Origin: Emticicia aquatilis
GTDB taxonomy: Bacteria > Bacteroidota > Bacteroidia > Cytophagales > Spirosomataceae
Direction: 5' to 3'
Length of the DNA stretch: 64,000 bases
NCBI RefSeq assembly: GCF_014644295.1
Contig: NZ_BMKK01000002.1
Coordinates: forward strand, 124,001-188,000
How positions within the stretch are numbered: position 1 is the first letter of the stretch; every line of letters begins with the position of its first letter. A program made the position numbers and the translations under genes. Under the pieces are notes generated by a model. That model saw only the letters and a program-made list of their open reading frames with translations. It was not told where the DNA came from and did no database searches. Below, in pieces: positions 28,067 through 37,339 of the stretch.

Positions 28067-28119
28067 CACTCCGTTTTAGGAAAGTATTCATTTTTTCATA
28101 GAAAATATTCAATAAGGCA

Positions 28120-28359
28120 ATGGCAAAAGTTTGTCAAATCACTGGTAAGAAAACGCAAGTCGGTAATAACGTATCGCACGCTAACAATAAAACTAAGCGT
28201 AAGTTTTTCCCAAATTTAAAAACTAAAAGATTCTTTTTAGAATCAGAAGGTATCTGGGTTTCATTGAAAGTTTCGACTTCAGCACTTCGCACTATCAACA
28301 AAAAAGGCTTAGAAGCTACTTTAGTTGATGCAGCTCGCAAAGGTACTTTAGCGTTATAA
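28120..28359 (+). CDS. rpmB: 50S ribosomal protein L28
   Basis: A 79-residue large-subunit protein. The start [20 protein letters not shown], the central [15 protein letters not shown] and the C-terminal [18 protein letters not shown] are the L28 signature. Length and start are normal. In many bacteria rpmB is next to rpmG, but no L33 frame follows here; a terminator closes the gene instead. Confidence 0.98.
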   Translation: MAKVCQITGKKTQVGNNVSHANNKTKRKFFPNLKTKRFFLESEGIWVSLKVSTSALRTINKKGLEATLVDAARKGTLAL

Positions 28360-28387
28360 TTCGCTGAAATTTACTGAAAGGTTTAAC

Positions 28388-28419
28388 AAAAAGCATGACT
28401 CTTAAGGTCATGCTTTTTT
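28388..28419 (+). terminator. intrinsic terminator of rpmB
   Basis: AAAAAGCATGAC and GTCATGCTTTTTT form an 11-bp stem with a seven-base loop and a T run, 29 bases after the L28 stop. Confidence 0.88.
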
Positions 28420-28510
28420 GTGTTGGTTTCAGCTCTTTTCTGAAAAGTTTCGTATATTTAAGAGTAAATCACAAAGACAAATCTTCAATCGTCATTCCTA
28501 AATAAAAAAT

Positions 28511-29323
28511 ATGGTTCATATCAACGAAGCAACTGCTTATATTCAATCAATTATCGGCGACTTTAAGCCACAATTTGGTATTATACTCGGTACAGGACTC
28601 GGTAAACTTACTACCGAAATCGAAGTTGTTCATACAATCAATTACGAAGATATTCCTCATTTTCCCATCGCAACCGTCGAATTTCATACAGGAAAATTAC
28701 TTTTTGGTAAACTCGAAGGTAAAAATGTAGTTTGTATGCAGGGGCGTTTTCATTATTACGAAGGTTATACCATGAAACAAGTGACGTTTCCGGTGAGAGT
28801 GATGAAAATGCTCGGAATCGAACGATTATTTGTGTCAAACGCCTCGGGTGGAATGAATCCGATGTATCATGAAAGTGATTTAATGATTATCGAAGACCAC
28901 ATTGCTTTGTTTCTGCCTGAAAATCCGTTAGTTGGGGCTAATATCATGGGCGATAGATTTCCCGATATGAGCGAGCCGTATGATTTGGAAATGATTGAAA
29001 AGGCAAAACTCATTGCTACTCAAAATGATATTGAGGGTGTACACAGCGGTACGTACGTGAGCGTAACAGGCCCACAGCTCGAAACTAAAGCCGAGTATAG
29101 ATTACTCAGAAATCTCGGAGCAGATGCCGTAGGAATGAGTACAGTGCCAGAGGTAATAGTGGCACGTCAGATGGGCTTACCAGTTTTCGGAATTTCGGTC
29201 ATTACCGATATGTGCATTCCAGAAACACTCAAAAAAGCCGAAATCGAAAATATTTTGGCGGCAGCTTTCAAAGCCGAACCAAACATGACACTGATTATCA
29301 AGAAGTTGATTGGAAGTTTGTAA
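28511..29323 (+). CDS. punA: purine-nucleoside phosphorylase (trimeric type)
   Basis: A 270-residue enzyme that splits (deoxy)inosine and (deoxy)guanosine with phosphate into base and (deoxy)ribose-1-phosphate. Motifs are [16 protein letters not shown], the phosphate-site [14 protein letters not shown], the [20 protein letters not shown] block, [31 protein letters not shown] and [20 protein letters not shown]. All fit the trimeric PNP family. Together with hpt at 11.5 kb it completes purine salvage. It ends before a strong shared terminator. Confidence 0.96.
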   Translation: MVHINEATAYIQSIIGDFKPQFGIILGTGLGKLTTEIEVVHTINYEDIPHFPIATVEFHTGKLLFGKLEGKNVVCMQGRFHYYEGYTMKQVTFPVRVMKMLGIERLFVSNASGGMNPMYHESDLMIIEDHIALFLPENPLVGANIMGDRFPDMSEPYDLEMIEKAKLIATQNDIEGVHSGTYVSVTGPQLETKAEYRLLRNLGADAVGMSTVPEVIVARQMGLPVFGISVITDMCIPETLKKAEIENILAAAFKAEPNMTLIIKKLIGSL

Positions 29324-29434
29324 GGGTAGTGTCGGTAGTTCATTAAACAAAAAAGGTTTTAAATGAAGTTATTGAGAGTATTAACGTAAAACCCTGCCGA
29401 TGTTCTTTTACATCACAAAACCCAATGAATTCAT

Positions 29435-29475
29435 AAAAAAAGCCCTTTGAAGTTTATCACTCAAAGGGCTTTTTA
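29435..29475. terminator. bidirectional terminator between punA and TonB receptor
   Basis: AAAGCCCTTTGA and TCAAAGGGCTTT form a 12-bp perfect stem around a ten-base loop, with A and T runs on either side. It lies between convergent genes. Upstream, 29330-29420 holds a GTCGGTAG / CTGCCGAT word pair of the GCCGAC repeat family. Confidence 0.85.
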
Positions 29476-29496
29476 CTTATACTCAGTTACTCATTT

Positions 29497-32400
29497 TTAA
29501 AAACTGAAATTGACACGAGCGAACACAAATCGACCATTGAAGCCCATTTGTTGCACACGACGTGAATAGACAAAACGCCCCAAAGACATATTGCCTGAGT
29601 GTTTATGTACGTCTTGATAAACATCAAAAATATTATTTGCACCAATCGCAATGTTTGCTGCTTTATGAATTTGGTAATTTAGCGTTAAATCGGTGGTAGT
29701 TTTTGGTGTAAAAGTTTGGTCTAAAGTTTCACGCGTGTTGTTGTTGAAAGCATTAGCCACAAAATTAGCTTCTGTAATGATTGTTGGGTCTAAATAAACT
29801 ACTTCACCAAAATGCACCATACGAACCATTGCACCAAATTTACTTAATTTATAGTTGATTGTTCCCGTAATTTTATTGCGAGGGCTGGCTACCTCGATGC
29901 GGCTTTGGTCTTCACGGTTAAAATAATTAGCTAACTGACCACTTTTGATGAGGGTTTCAGAAGCCTTAATTGCTGGCTTACCATCGCTACCTTTGATTAC
30001 CTCATTATCAATAAATGCTCCAGCTAAGGTAAGTTTAATACCATGCTTACCAATTTTAGTACTGTATGCCGCTACGGCCTCTAATCCTCTCGAACGAGTA
30101 TCAATAGCGTTAGTAAAGAAGTTAGCAGTATTGGCACCCACAGCTGTCAATTGTGCTGCAAGATTTGCATCGCCATTGGCCGTAAAGTTATTAGTTAAGA
30201 TAATGCGGTCTTTGATTGCAATTTGGTAAGCATCAACCGTTAATTCTAATTTACCTAATTGAGCCGTAGCACCCAAACTATAATTGGTAGAGGTTTCTGG
30301 TTTAAGCGTAGGAATGCCCAAAATTGCAGCTGCTCTGCTATTATTTGGTAGAGTCGCACTTTCAACTGGTGTCTGTACGCCATTAATCGTAACAAACAAA
30401 GTATTTGTTTTTGAATAATAGCTTTGCTGTAACGAAGGAGCTCTAAAACCTGTACTAATAGCTCCACGAATGGCAATTTTATCGGTTAATTTATAGCGTG
30501 TAGCAAATTTAAAGTTCAATGGCGTTTGAGTGAAGTTTGAGTATTTTTCTAATCTCAATGCACCCGAAACCACCCATGCTTTTGTAACATCAAGTTCCAC
30601 GTCTGAATAGAATGCGTAGCTATTTCGGCTGAACGTACCAGCGTCTTTCGGGAAGAAACCAGCAAAAACTTGCGAACCTAACGCTACACCAACGGCTTTT
30701 TCGTTGTAGTTTTTCCAAGAAGCCTCTTCGCCAGCACGAGTGCCGAATTGGTCAACCTTAAATTCTGCTCCAAATGCCAAGTTAAGGCCACTCAAAACTG
30801 TTTCATATTTGCGGCTTAAATCAAAATTCGTAGTGTTTTGTGAAAATGAATTTCCGCCAGCATCAAATGTACGTTGGAAGTTCGTAGTCCCGATTGCTTG
30901 TGTGTAGTTTACTGAATTATCAACACCGTAATCGAAGGTATTCTTACCATAAACATTGCTCAAATCAAAGTTCCAGTTTTTTATGATTTTACCACGAATA
31001 CCCGCTGCAAATGAAATATCGGTTACATCAGAATTTATTTCAGGTAAAAATCCATTTGGATACACACTAAAAACGTTGGTTCTAACGATGCTATTGGCTA
31101 AGCCTGTTGCACTAACTGCCGCTGCATTTAAGAGTGGAACCGAATTTGGGTATCTGTAAAAACCCGCTGCATTTCCTTTTTTATTATTCCAACCGCCAAA
31201 CGCATAAGCCTCAATGTTTTCGTTGATTGGCAATGCGGCGTTAACTACAATTCCACCACCTTTTACTTCAGAGTTACCAATTCTCATATCAAAATCATTA
31301 CGAGTAAGGCCTTTCGATGCAATTATTTGGTCATCAGTTTGTCCAGCTACGGTCGGGAAAACTTGTCCTGTGTATGTACCTGTGCGGTTGGTTGCTCCAC
31401 GCGATACAAACTCACCTGTGATGTTCACAAAACCATTTTTTCCTAATTTGATACCGTAATTTAAACCAATTTGAGCAGTGAGTCCATCTTGAATATTTAC
31501 ACTTTTTGATTGTCCGTTTGAGAAATTGATAGCGTAATTTTTATCATAAGATGTGATGTTTTCTCCAGTCGAAACATTTCCACTCAAGCCTATTTGCTTT
31601 TTAAGTACGATATTTATCACCCCAGCAATCGCATCCGAACCATATTGTGCCGCAGCACCATCACGCAAAATCTCAATTTTTTCAACCGAAGTCGCTGGAA
31701 TGGCATTCATATCGGTTCCGACAGTCCCACGGTTTACCGTACCATTTACGTTTACCAAAGCAGATTGGTGTCTTCTTTTTCCGTTTACTAAAACCAAAAC
31801 TTGGTCAGGGCCTAAACCACGTAATTGAGCAGGGTCAACGTGGTCAGTACCATCAGAAATCGCTTGACGAGAAGATTGAAATGAGGGTGCAACAAATGTT
31901 AGAATTTGGTTAATATCAACTTGACCGACGTTGTTTGTTACTTGCGATAACGGAATCACATCAACAGGCACAGGAGTGTCAATTTTCGTACGGCCGCTGC
32001 TGCGAGTACCTGTAACTACTACTTCGCTTAATGTTGAAAAAGCTTCTTCAAGTGTGATGTTGATAGTCGATTGATTATCAGCTACTTTTACTTCTTTTGT
32101 GGCGAAGCCTATAAAACTAAATACTAAAACATCACCAGCATCAGCGTTGAGTTTAAAAGTGCCATCCATTTCTGTGCTTGTACCTTTTTTGGTGCCTTTG
32201 ATACTCACACTAACCCCTGGAAGGGCTTCACCTTTCGAATCGCTTACCTTTCCAGTTACGGGACTTTCGATGACGTTTGGGCTGATAATGCTTGCCTCAG
32301 CCAATCGATTTAAGATAATTTTATTTCCACTAACTTTAAAACTGATGTTGAGTGGTTTTAAAAGGGTTTCAAGAACCGCCGAAAGTTTTTGTTGCTTTAC

Positions 32401-32661
32401 GTTTAGAGATACAAAACGACTACTTTTGATGAGTTTTGAACTAAAAATAAATTTTACATTGGCTGTTTCTTCGATTTTACTCAAAGCATTTTCAAGATTC
32501 TGTTCTTTCAATTGTAGCGAAACCTCACGGTCGAGTACTTCTTGGGCATTACTCGTGTGTGCATAACTGAGTCCAGTGAAAAGCAGAGCCAAACAAAATT
32601 GTAGGAGGCTCAATTTCATAATTTTAGTGATTAATGAATTGGAGTTTGTAAAAAATCTCAT
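29497..32661 (-). CDS. TonB-dependent receptor with STN and carboxypeptidase-regulatory domains
   Basis: An outer-membrane transporter of ~1054 residues from the ATG at 32661 (MRFFTNSNSLITKIMKLSLL); a longer frame opens at 32769. Order: signal peptide ending near SNAQ; STN (secretin/TonB N-terminal) domain ~45-115; a CarboxypepD_reg domain (VTGKVSDSKGEALPGVSVSI); plug domain (VTNNVGQVDINQILTFV, then LRGLGPDQVLVLVNGKRR and GAAAQYGSDAIAGVINIVL); and a C-terminal barrel ending in ARVNFSF. The STN domain is the part that signals to an anti-sigma factor, and FecR and ECF sigma genes lie directly upstream. No SusD gene is adjacent, so it is more FecA-like than SusC-like. The ligand is unknown. Confidence 0.94.
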   Translation of the reverse strand: MRFFTNSNSLITKIMKLSLLQFCLALLFTGLSYAHTSNAQEVLDREVSLQLKEQNLENALSKIEETANVKFIFSSKLIKSSRFVSLNVKQQKLSAVLETLLKPLNISFKVSGNKIILNRLAEASIISPNVIESPVTGKVSDSKGEALPGVSVSIKGTKKGTSTEMDGTFKLNADAGDVLVFSFIGFATKEVKVADNQSTINITLEEAFSTLSEVVVTGTRSSGRTKIDTPVPVDVIPLSQVTNNVGQVDINQILTFVAPSFQSSRQAISDGTDHVDPAQLRGLGPDQVLVLVNGKRRHQSALVNVNGTVNRGTVGTDMNAIPATSVEKIEILRDGAAAQYGSDAIAGVINIVLKKQIGLSGNVSTGENITSYDKNYAINFSNGQSKSVNIQDGLTAQIGLNYGIKLGKNGFVNITGEFVSRGATNRTGTYTGQVFPTVAGQTDDQIIASKGLTRNDFDMRIGNSEVKGGGIVVNAALPINENIEAYAFGGWNNKKGNAAGFYRYPNSVPLLNAAAVSATGLANSIVRTNVFSVYPNGFLPEINSDVTDISFAAGIRGKIIKNWNFDLSNVYGKNTFDYGVDNSVNYTQAIGTTNFQRTFDAGGNSFSQNTTNFDLSRKYETVLSGLNLAFGAEFKVDQFGTRAGEEASWKNYNEKAVGVALGSQVFAGFFPKDAGTFSRNSYAFYSDVELDVTKAWVVSGALRLEKYSNFTQTPLNFKFATRYKLTDKIAIRGAISTGFRAPSLQQSYYSKTNTLFVTINGVQTPVESATLPNNSRAAAILGIPTLKPETSTNYSLGATAQLGKLELTVDAYQIAIKDRIILTNNFTANGDANLAAQLTAVGANTANFFTNAIDTRSRGLEAVAAYSTKIGKHGIKLTLAGAFIDNEVIKGSDGKPAIKASETLIKSGQLANYFNREDQSRIEVASPRNKITGTINYKLSKFGAMVRMVHFGEVVYLDPTIITEANFVANAFNNNTRETLDQTFTPKTTTDLTLNYQIHKAANIAIGANNIFDVYQDVHKHSGNMSLGRFVYSRRVQQMGFNGRFVFARVNFSF

Positions 32662-32915
32662 AATTTTAAACGTTTTTGACAATTTGTGAATAAATGAAAC
32701 AAAAACACTCCCGAGTTTTTCGAGGTTGGGCAAGGGCTTGCACAATAATTTCGATTCGGGAAAATTCAATCGGTGATGTTGGTAGCATCACCGATTTTTT
32801 GGTTTTTAGATGAAATCAGGTAAAGTGTAAAAATTGGGTTTTTAGTTTTAAAATTGATTAGTTTTAAAGTTTTTAGTGACCATTTATTGAAAATAGTCAC
32901 TTTTGTTATGTCGAT

Positions 32916-34028
32916 TTAGTTTTTACATCCTTTACTATTGATAATTATTTGCCCATCAATTAGCTGGTATTGTGCTTCAATGGCATTGCAAACGAGTTCT
33001 AATTTTCCATAAAGTGGTTCGTCGGATAAGGAGGCCGTAACTGGACATTCTTTTAGTAATTCTTCATCGAAAACTATCGAAATTCCATAGGCTTTCTGAA
33101 TCGTATTAAAAATAACTGCTGCCGACTCATCTCTAAATTCAAAATTAAATTGGGGCATTTCAGAAAGCATTTCTGGTTGCTCTACCAATGTTTTTGAGAA
33201 ATTATTTTCTTCTTTATTAAAACTTATCTGCTGATTCGGAACAACCACAACACCCTCTAATACTTTTGATTGAAGTAGTTTTTCGTTATTTTTAATTTCA
33301 TCTAATCTATAAACTGATACTTTTCCTGTGCGTACAATCACCTGAATGTCTTTCTGCCCTTTAAATGATTTGATGGTAAAACTTGTACCTAAAACCTTAG
33401 TAATGACTTCATTAGCATACACAAAAAAAGGTTTTTCGGGGTTTTTAGCTACTTCAAAAAACGCTTCTCCGTCTAAAAACACTTCACGGCGGTCCCCATC
33501 AAATGTTGTTGGATAACTCAATCGACTACCTTTTTGCAGCAAAATTGATGAACCATCCGATAAAGTAATCAATAAAGGTTTATCTGATTTATTTTCTTTT
33601 TCAATCAACTCAACCGGGGTATTGGCAACTAATTCTTGATAAATACCCGATTTTGTATCAGTTTTTTGATAATACCACCAGCTTAACCCAAGCAAAATAA
33701 CAACTGCGGCTGCCCATCTGATAAAAGATAAGTTTCGGTAAAAAACTCGTAATGTCGTTGGTTTATCATTGGGTACATGGCTTAGTTCTTCACTAAGAGC
33801 TGCGTATTTATTTTCTATTTGTTCGGATTTCCATTTGAGTGATAAGCGGTCAAGTTCGCTAAAAGCTTCTTTAATCATTGCTAATCTTGCTTCGTTATCA
33901 TCGGCCCAATCTTCCCATTCTAAAATATCGGCTTCATCTTTTCTGAAATAAAAATTCAAAAAAGATTCATCAACCAACAATTCATCAAGGGTTGGGTTTG
34001 CATCAAATCGTGTCAGCTTCTTTTTCAT
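32916..34028 (-). CDS. FecR-family anti-sigma regulator
   Basis: A 370-residue inner-membrane protein. A cytoplasmic N-terminus (~1-105) is followed by one membrane helix (IRWAAAVVILLGLSWWYY). Then come the FecR domain (ITLSDGSSILLQKGSRLSYP, EVFLDGEAFFEVAKNPEKPF and TKVLGTSFTIKSF) and a C-terminal DUF4974 domain (IFNTIQKAYGISIVFDEELL). It should hold the ECF sigma factor until the TonB receptor binds its ligand. Gene order sigma-fecR-receptor on one strand, with ~115- and ~255-base gaps, supports a cell-surface signalling unit. Confidence 0.95.
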   Translation of the reverse strand: MKKKLTRFDANPTLDELLVDESFLNFYFRKDEADILEWEDWADDNEARLAMIKEAFSELDRLSLKWKSEQIENKYAALSEELSHVPNDKPTTLRVFYRNLSFIRWAAAVVILLGLSWWYYQKTDTKSGIYQELVANTPVELIEKENKSDKPLLITLSDGSSILLQKGSRLSYPTTFDGDRREVFLDGEAFFEVAKNPEKPFFVYANEVITKVLGTSFTIKSFKGQKDIQVIVRTGKVSVYRLDEIKNNEKLLQSKVLEGVVVVPNQQISFNKEENNFSKTLVEQPEMLSEMPQFNFEFRDESAAVIFNTIQKAYGISIVFDEELLKECPVTASLSDEPLYGKLELVCNAIEAQYQLIDGQIIINSKGCKN

Positions 34029-34143
34029 GCTGTATTTTCTTGTAATATTCTGTTCTATCTATACAGAGGAATAGTAGAAGAAAATCTTCCTGATTTTTTA
34101 AGAAAATTTTTGAAAATTTTTTCTTTGGAGGTTTTTGGCCTTC

Positions 34144-34698
34144 TTAAAGCAGATTTCTCAGCTTTTTGATGCCTTCGTGCAATGTTTTGTAGATGCTGTC
34201 GGTTTGAAGTCCAGTTTTTTCAGAGATTTCTTTAAAACTCATTTCTTCAAAATATTTCAGAATAATGATTTCTTTTTGGCGAGGGCTTAGTTTATCGAGA
34301 GCAGTACGAAGTTTAACTTTAAGCGATTCGTCAGCTTCTTGTTTGATTAAAATTTCTTCGTAAGATTGAGTTGAAAGTATAAATGTTTCGGCATCTTCCC
34401 AATTTACCTTTTCTATACTGTCGGCTTTTTGTAGTTCTTTGAAGATACGCTTTTTTAAGGAGCCTTTGAGATAGGCTTCAAAAGATTGAATTTCTGAAAG
34501 ATTGTGTCGATATTTCCATAAATCACTGAAAATCAACTGAATTGACTCTTCGGTGAGGTCGCTATCCAAACACCATTTGAGGCCAGCACGATAGAGCTTA
34601 TTGTAGTAGCTATTGAACAAATATCCAAGGGCTTTTTCATCGTCTTTGCGAAGTGCGTCTAAAAGTAACCCATCAAGATAATGTTCATTGGTGTTCAT
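34144..34698 (-). CDS. ECF sigma-70 factor partner of FecR
   Basis: A 184-residue sigma factor. Region 2 reads ALGYLFNSYYNKLYRAGLKW, then EESIQLIFSDLWKYRHNLSE. Region 4 reads LDKLSPRQKEIIILKYFEEM followed by SFKEISEKTGLQTDSIYKTL. It is the first gene of the sigma-FecR-TonB receptor unit and probably drives the receptor operon. The upstream terminator (34714-34745) separates it from the TIM-barrel gene, so it has its own promoter. Confidence 0.94.
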   Translation of the reverse strand: MNTNEHYLDGLLLDALRKDDEKALGYLFNSYYNKLYRAGLKWCLDSDLTEESIQLIFSDLWKYRHNLSEIQSFEAYLKGSLKKRIFKELQKADSIEKVNWEDAETFILSTQSYEEILIKQEADESLKVKLRTALDKLSPRQKEIIILKYFEEMSFKEISEKTGLQTDSIYKTLHEGIKKLRNLL

Positions 34699-34699
34699 A

Positions 34700-34745
34700 G
34701 GAAAAAATAAAATCCCCTTTTTGTGAAAAATACTACAAAAAGGGG
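34700..34745 (-). terminator. intrinsic terminator after the TIM-barrel gene
   Basis: CCCCTTTTTGT (34714-34724) and ACAAAAAGGGG (34735-34745) form an 11-bp perfect stem. On the minus strand a T-rich tract follows to 34700. Confidence 0.85.
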
Positions 34746-34761
34746 ACTAATTGAATGTATT

Positions 34762-35751
34762 TTAAGCAAATACCAATTTCTTCATGTACTCAGCGTCAGT
34801 TTCTACTGCTTTTAGCGGAGTTGTGTTATCGAAGCGTTCTTGCTCTACAATATAATATTGCATACCGTTGGCTTTAGCTACACTTAATATTTTAGGGAAA
34901 TCAATGCGGCCTGTACCCACAATCGTTGAGCCACCAATTGGCCAGAATGGGTCAGTTTGTTTTTCTTTTGCCTCAATTTCCTTCATTTTATCTTCTTTGT
35001 AGTAATCTTTCACATGGCAGAGTCGGAAACGGTCTTTGTATTTCGTAAACCAAGCTTCTGGGTCTTCGCCAGCTTTCACAACCCAATATAAATCTAATTC
35101 AAAATCAACCAATTTAGGGTCAGTGCCTTCTAATAAGATTTGCTCAGGGCAAGTGCCATCGGCAAATTTCTTAAATTCAAAGTGGTGATTATGATAGCCT
35201 ACTTTTAAACCTGCTTTTGCTGCCATTTCTCCTTGACGATTGAGGCCTTCGGCAGCTTTTTTCCATTCGTCGGCAGTTTTTAAACTTCCCAAAAACGGAT
35301 TAATCAAATACTTCATACCAATGCTTGCTGCATCATCTACCAATTTACCGAATTCTTTTTCGGTTTCTTTCTTCATGGTGTAATCAGGATTGCAATGCGT
35401 ACTGATGAGGTTCATGCCAAGTTCGTCCATATAAGACTTGAAATCTTCGGCTGTCATACCCCAAAATACGCCTTTATCTCCTTGAAAACTCTCGATTTGC
35501 TTATAACCATAGCTTGCCAGAGATTTCAAAACACCTTTTGGGTCTTTTGCTAAATCTTCTTTTACAGTCCATAACTGTAAGCCAAATTCTTTTACTGATG
35601 GTTCTGATATTATAGATGAGGTTGCGGTCGAATCTGAACTTTTTTCTTCGGTTTTAGAAGAAGGAGTGCAAGACCATAATTCGCTGGCTATCAAAGGGGT
35701 AGCGGCGATAAGTCCTGTCTGACGTAGGAAGTTTCTACGATTGACTTTCAT
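34762..35751 (-). CDS. Tat-exported sugar phosphate isomerase/epimerase (TIM barrel)
   Basis: A 329-residue protein with a twin-arginine signal (MKVNRRNFLRQTGLIAATPL) that ends in a Cys (IASELWSC) and so may be lipid-anchored. A Ser/Thr-rich linker follows. The rest is an AP-endonuclease-2/xylose-isomerase-like TIM barrel: LQLWTVKEDLAKDPKGVLKS, LISTHCNPDYTM, GLKVGYHNHHFEFK, LVDFELDLYWVVKAGEDPEA, LCHVKDYYKEDK and the metal-ligand Glu in YIVEQERFD. The HNHHFEF, D/E and His residues can bind a metal. Likely acts on a sugar or inositol in the periplasm; substrate unknown. Confidence 0.92.
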   Translation of the reverse strand: MKVNRRNFLRQTGLIAATPLIASELWSCTPSSKTEEKSSDSTATSSIISEPSVKEFGLQLWTVKEDLAKDPKGVLKSLASYGYKQIESFQGDKGVFWGMTAEDFKSYMDELGMNLISTHCNPDYTMKKETEKEFGKLVDDAASIGMKYLINPFLGSLKTADEWKKAAEGLNRQGEMAAKAGLKVGYHNHHFEFKKFADGTCPEQILLEGTDPKLVDFELDLYWVVKAGEDPEAWFTKYKDRFRLCHVKDYYKEDKMKEIEAKEKQTDPFWPIGGSTIVGTGRIDFPKILSVAKANGMQYYIVEQERFDNTTPLKAVETDAEYMKKLVFA

Positions 35752-35966
35752 GGTATTTTGAGAGGTTAAGGGTTATAAGTTTGTATCTACTTTAAAAACA
35801 CGAGGGTAAATATAATATTTAATCAGTGATATGATTTTATCAAGGCTCATTTTTTTCTTATTTTGTAGTAAGATTTAAACGAGGAGCATGATTAACAAGA
35901 TTTTTATCTCTGATACACTAATTATTAGAGAATAGATTTGTTTGTTTAATCTCAAAAAAACAATTT

Positions 35967-37178
35967 ATGTACGCAAAAGTAATTTTACAAGCAGGGAAAG
36001 AAATAGCAGTAAAACGTCTGCACCCTTGGATTTTTTCGGGAGCAATTGCCAAAATAGAAGGTAATCCTACCGATGGGGATGTGGTTGAAGTTTTTGATAA
36101 AAAGAATACATATTTAGCCACTGGACATTACTACAAAGGTAGTATTGCGGTTAAGATTTTTTCGTATAAGGCTGTTGATGTCGATGAAGCATTTTGGTTA
36201 AATAAACTTTCGGTAGCTTATCAGGTACGTCAAACAATCGTATTTCAAGGTGGGAGTGGAGTCGTAAATTGTTACCGATTGGTGCATGGTGAAGGCGATG
36301 GCTTCCCGGGGTTAATTCTTGATTTTTATAAAGGAGTCGTTGTTTTTCAAGCACACACGATTGGAATGTGGCGAGAAAAAGAAAAGATTGTGGCAGGATT
36401 AAAACAAATTTATGGCGAAAGTCTTTTAGCAGTTTATGATAAAAGTAAGGAAACTTTACCTGATGTCTTTGCAAAAACTGTTGAAAATTCTTATTTATTC
36501 ATTCATTCACTTACTCAATCATTCGCTCATTCGTTAATTCCACACGAAGTTGCAGAAAACGATAATAAGTTTCTGATTGATTGGTTAACTGGCCAAAAAA
36601 CGGGCTTTTTCCTTGACCAGCGAGATAATCGAGCATTATTGGCTCAGTATGCAAAAGGTAAGAAGGTATTAAATTCTTTCTGTTATTCAGGCGGATTTTC
36701 GATTTATGCTTTGAAAGCAGGAGCGGAGTTGGTGCATTCGGTTGATGTATCGAAAAAAGCCGTTGATTTGGTGAACCAGAATGTGGCACTGAATTTCGGA
36801 GAAACCGATAAGCACGAAGCCTACGCCGAAGATGTAATGAACTATTTGAAGAGAAATGACCAGTTTTATGATGTCATTATTCTCGACCCGCCAGCTTATG
36901 CCAAAAACATTGCTAAACGTCATAATGCCGTACAAGGATACAAACGATTGAATGTAGAAGGCATAAAAAGATTGGCCAAAGGAGGTATTTTATTTACGTT
37001 TTCATGCTCACAAGTAGTTGACCGTGAGTTATTCTATAACACAATTATGTCGGCGGCTCTTGAAGTTGGTCGCCAAGTAAGAGTTTTGCATCACCTCACG
37101 CAAGGAGCCGACCACCCCGTAAATTTATTCCATCCCGAAGGTAGTTATTTGAAAGGCTTGGTGCTTTATGTAGAATAA
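35967..37178 (+). CDS. rlmI: RlmI-like class I rRNA (cytosine) methyltransferase
   Basis: A 403-residue SAM-dependent 23S rRNA methyltransferase. An N-terminal PUA domain (VKRLHPWIFSGAIAKIEGNP) is followed by a linker with RLVHGEGDGFPGLILDFYKG. The catalytic Rossmann domain has DWLTGQKTGFFLDQRDNRAL, VLNSFCYSGGFSIYALKAGA and the NPPY-like VIILDPPAYAK. C-terminal FSCSQVVDRELF completes the family signature. Residues ~174-192 (NSYLFIHSLTQSFAHSLIP) look like an in-frame insertion of an intergenic repeat (36487-36541). Modification site is inferred from E. coli RlmI (C1962), so the symbol is provisional. Confidence 0.92.
   Translation: MYAKVILQAGKEIAVKRLHPWIFSGAIAKIEGNPTDGDVVEVFDKKNTYLATGHYYKGSIAVKIFSYKAVDVDEAFWLNKLSVAYQVRQTIVFQGGSGVVNCYRLVHGEGDGFPGLILDFYKGVVVFQAHTIGMWREKEKIVAGLKQIYGESLLAVYDKSKETLPDVFAKTVENSYLFIHSLTQSFAHSLIPHEVAENDNKFLIDWLTGQKTGFFLDQRDNRALLAQYAKGKKVLNSFCYSGGFSIYALKAGAELVHSVDVSKKAVDLVNQNVALNFGETDKHEAYAEDVMNYLKRNDQFYDVIILDPPAYAKNIAKRHNAVQGYKRLNVEGIKRLAKGGILFTFSCSQVVDRELFYNTIMSAALEVGRQVRVLHHLTQGADHPVNLFHPEGSYLKGLVLYVE
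36487..36541 (+). repeat. intergenic-type repeat inside the rlmI-like coding region
   Basis: TTATTCATTCATTCACTTAC, then TCAATCATTCGCTCATTCGTTAATTCC, made of CATTC/ACTC words. The same kind of string, including CATTCGTTAATT, is found between genes at 41620-41656. In the methyltransferase it adds roughly 18 codons in frame. Confidence 0.55.
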
Positions 37179-37215
37179 AGTGGGGCGAACCGAACGTCGG
37201 GAGGTTTCTCTTCGC
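37173..37215. repeat. 43-bp REP-like element at the rlmI stop codon (copy 2)
   Basis: GAATAAAGTGGGGCGAACCG continues AACGTCGGGAGG and TTTCTCTTCGC. It is 38/43 identical to the complement of 23076-23118. It starts at the final GAA-TAA of the coding region. Confidence 0.7.
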
Positions 37216-37275
37216 AAAAGAACAGGAAAATTTTATTATTTACCGTTGGTTAAAACACAACGGCAATGAAATGAA

Positions 37276-37307
37276 AAATGAGCGAATTTATTCAAATTCG
37301 CTCATTT
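37276..37307. terminator. hairpin terminator between rlmI and dnaA
   Basis: AAATGAGCGAATTT and AAATTCGCTCATTT form a perfect 14-bp stem with a four-base loop between two convergent genes. A stretch after it (CTATTGACCATCGACCGTGG) belongs to the TATTGACCATCG word family also seen at 44335-44402. Confidence 0.7.
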
Positions 37308-37339
37308 CTATGGACTATTGACCATCGACCGTGGTCTAT

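Noticed and set aside
31214-32566. Plus-strand frames inside the TonB receptor gene (such as 32099-32566)
   Set aside because: Antisense shadows of a well-supported gene, with no family similarity.
36151-36935. Minus-strand frames inside the rlmI-like gene
   Set aside because: Antisense shadows; the plus-strand protein has all family motifs.
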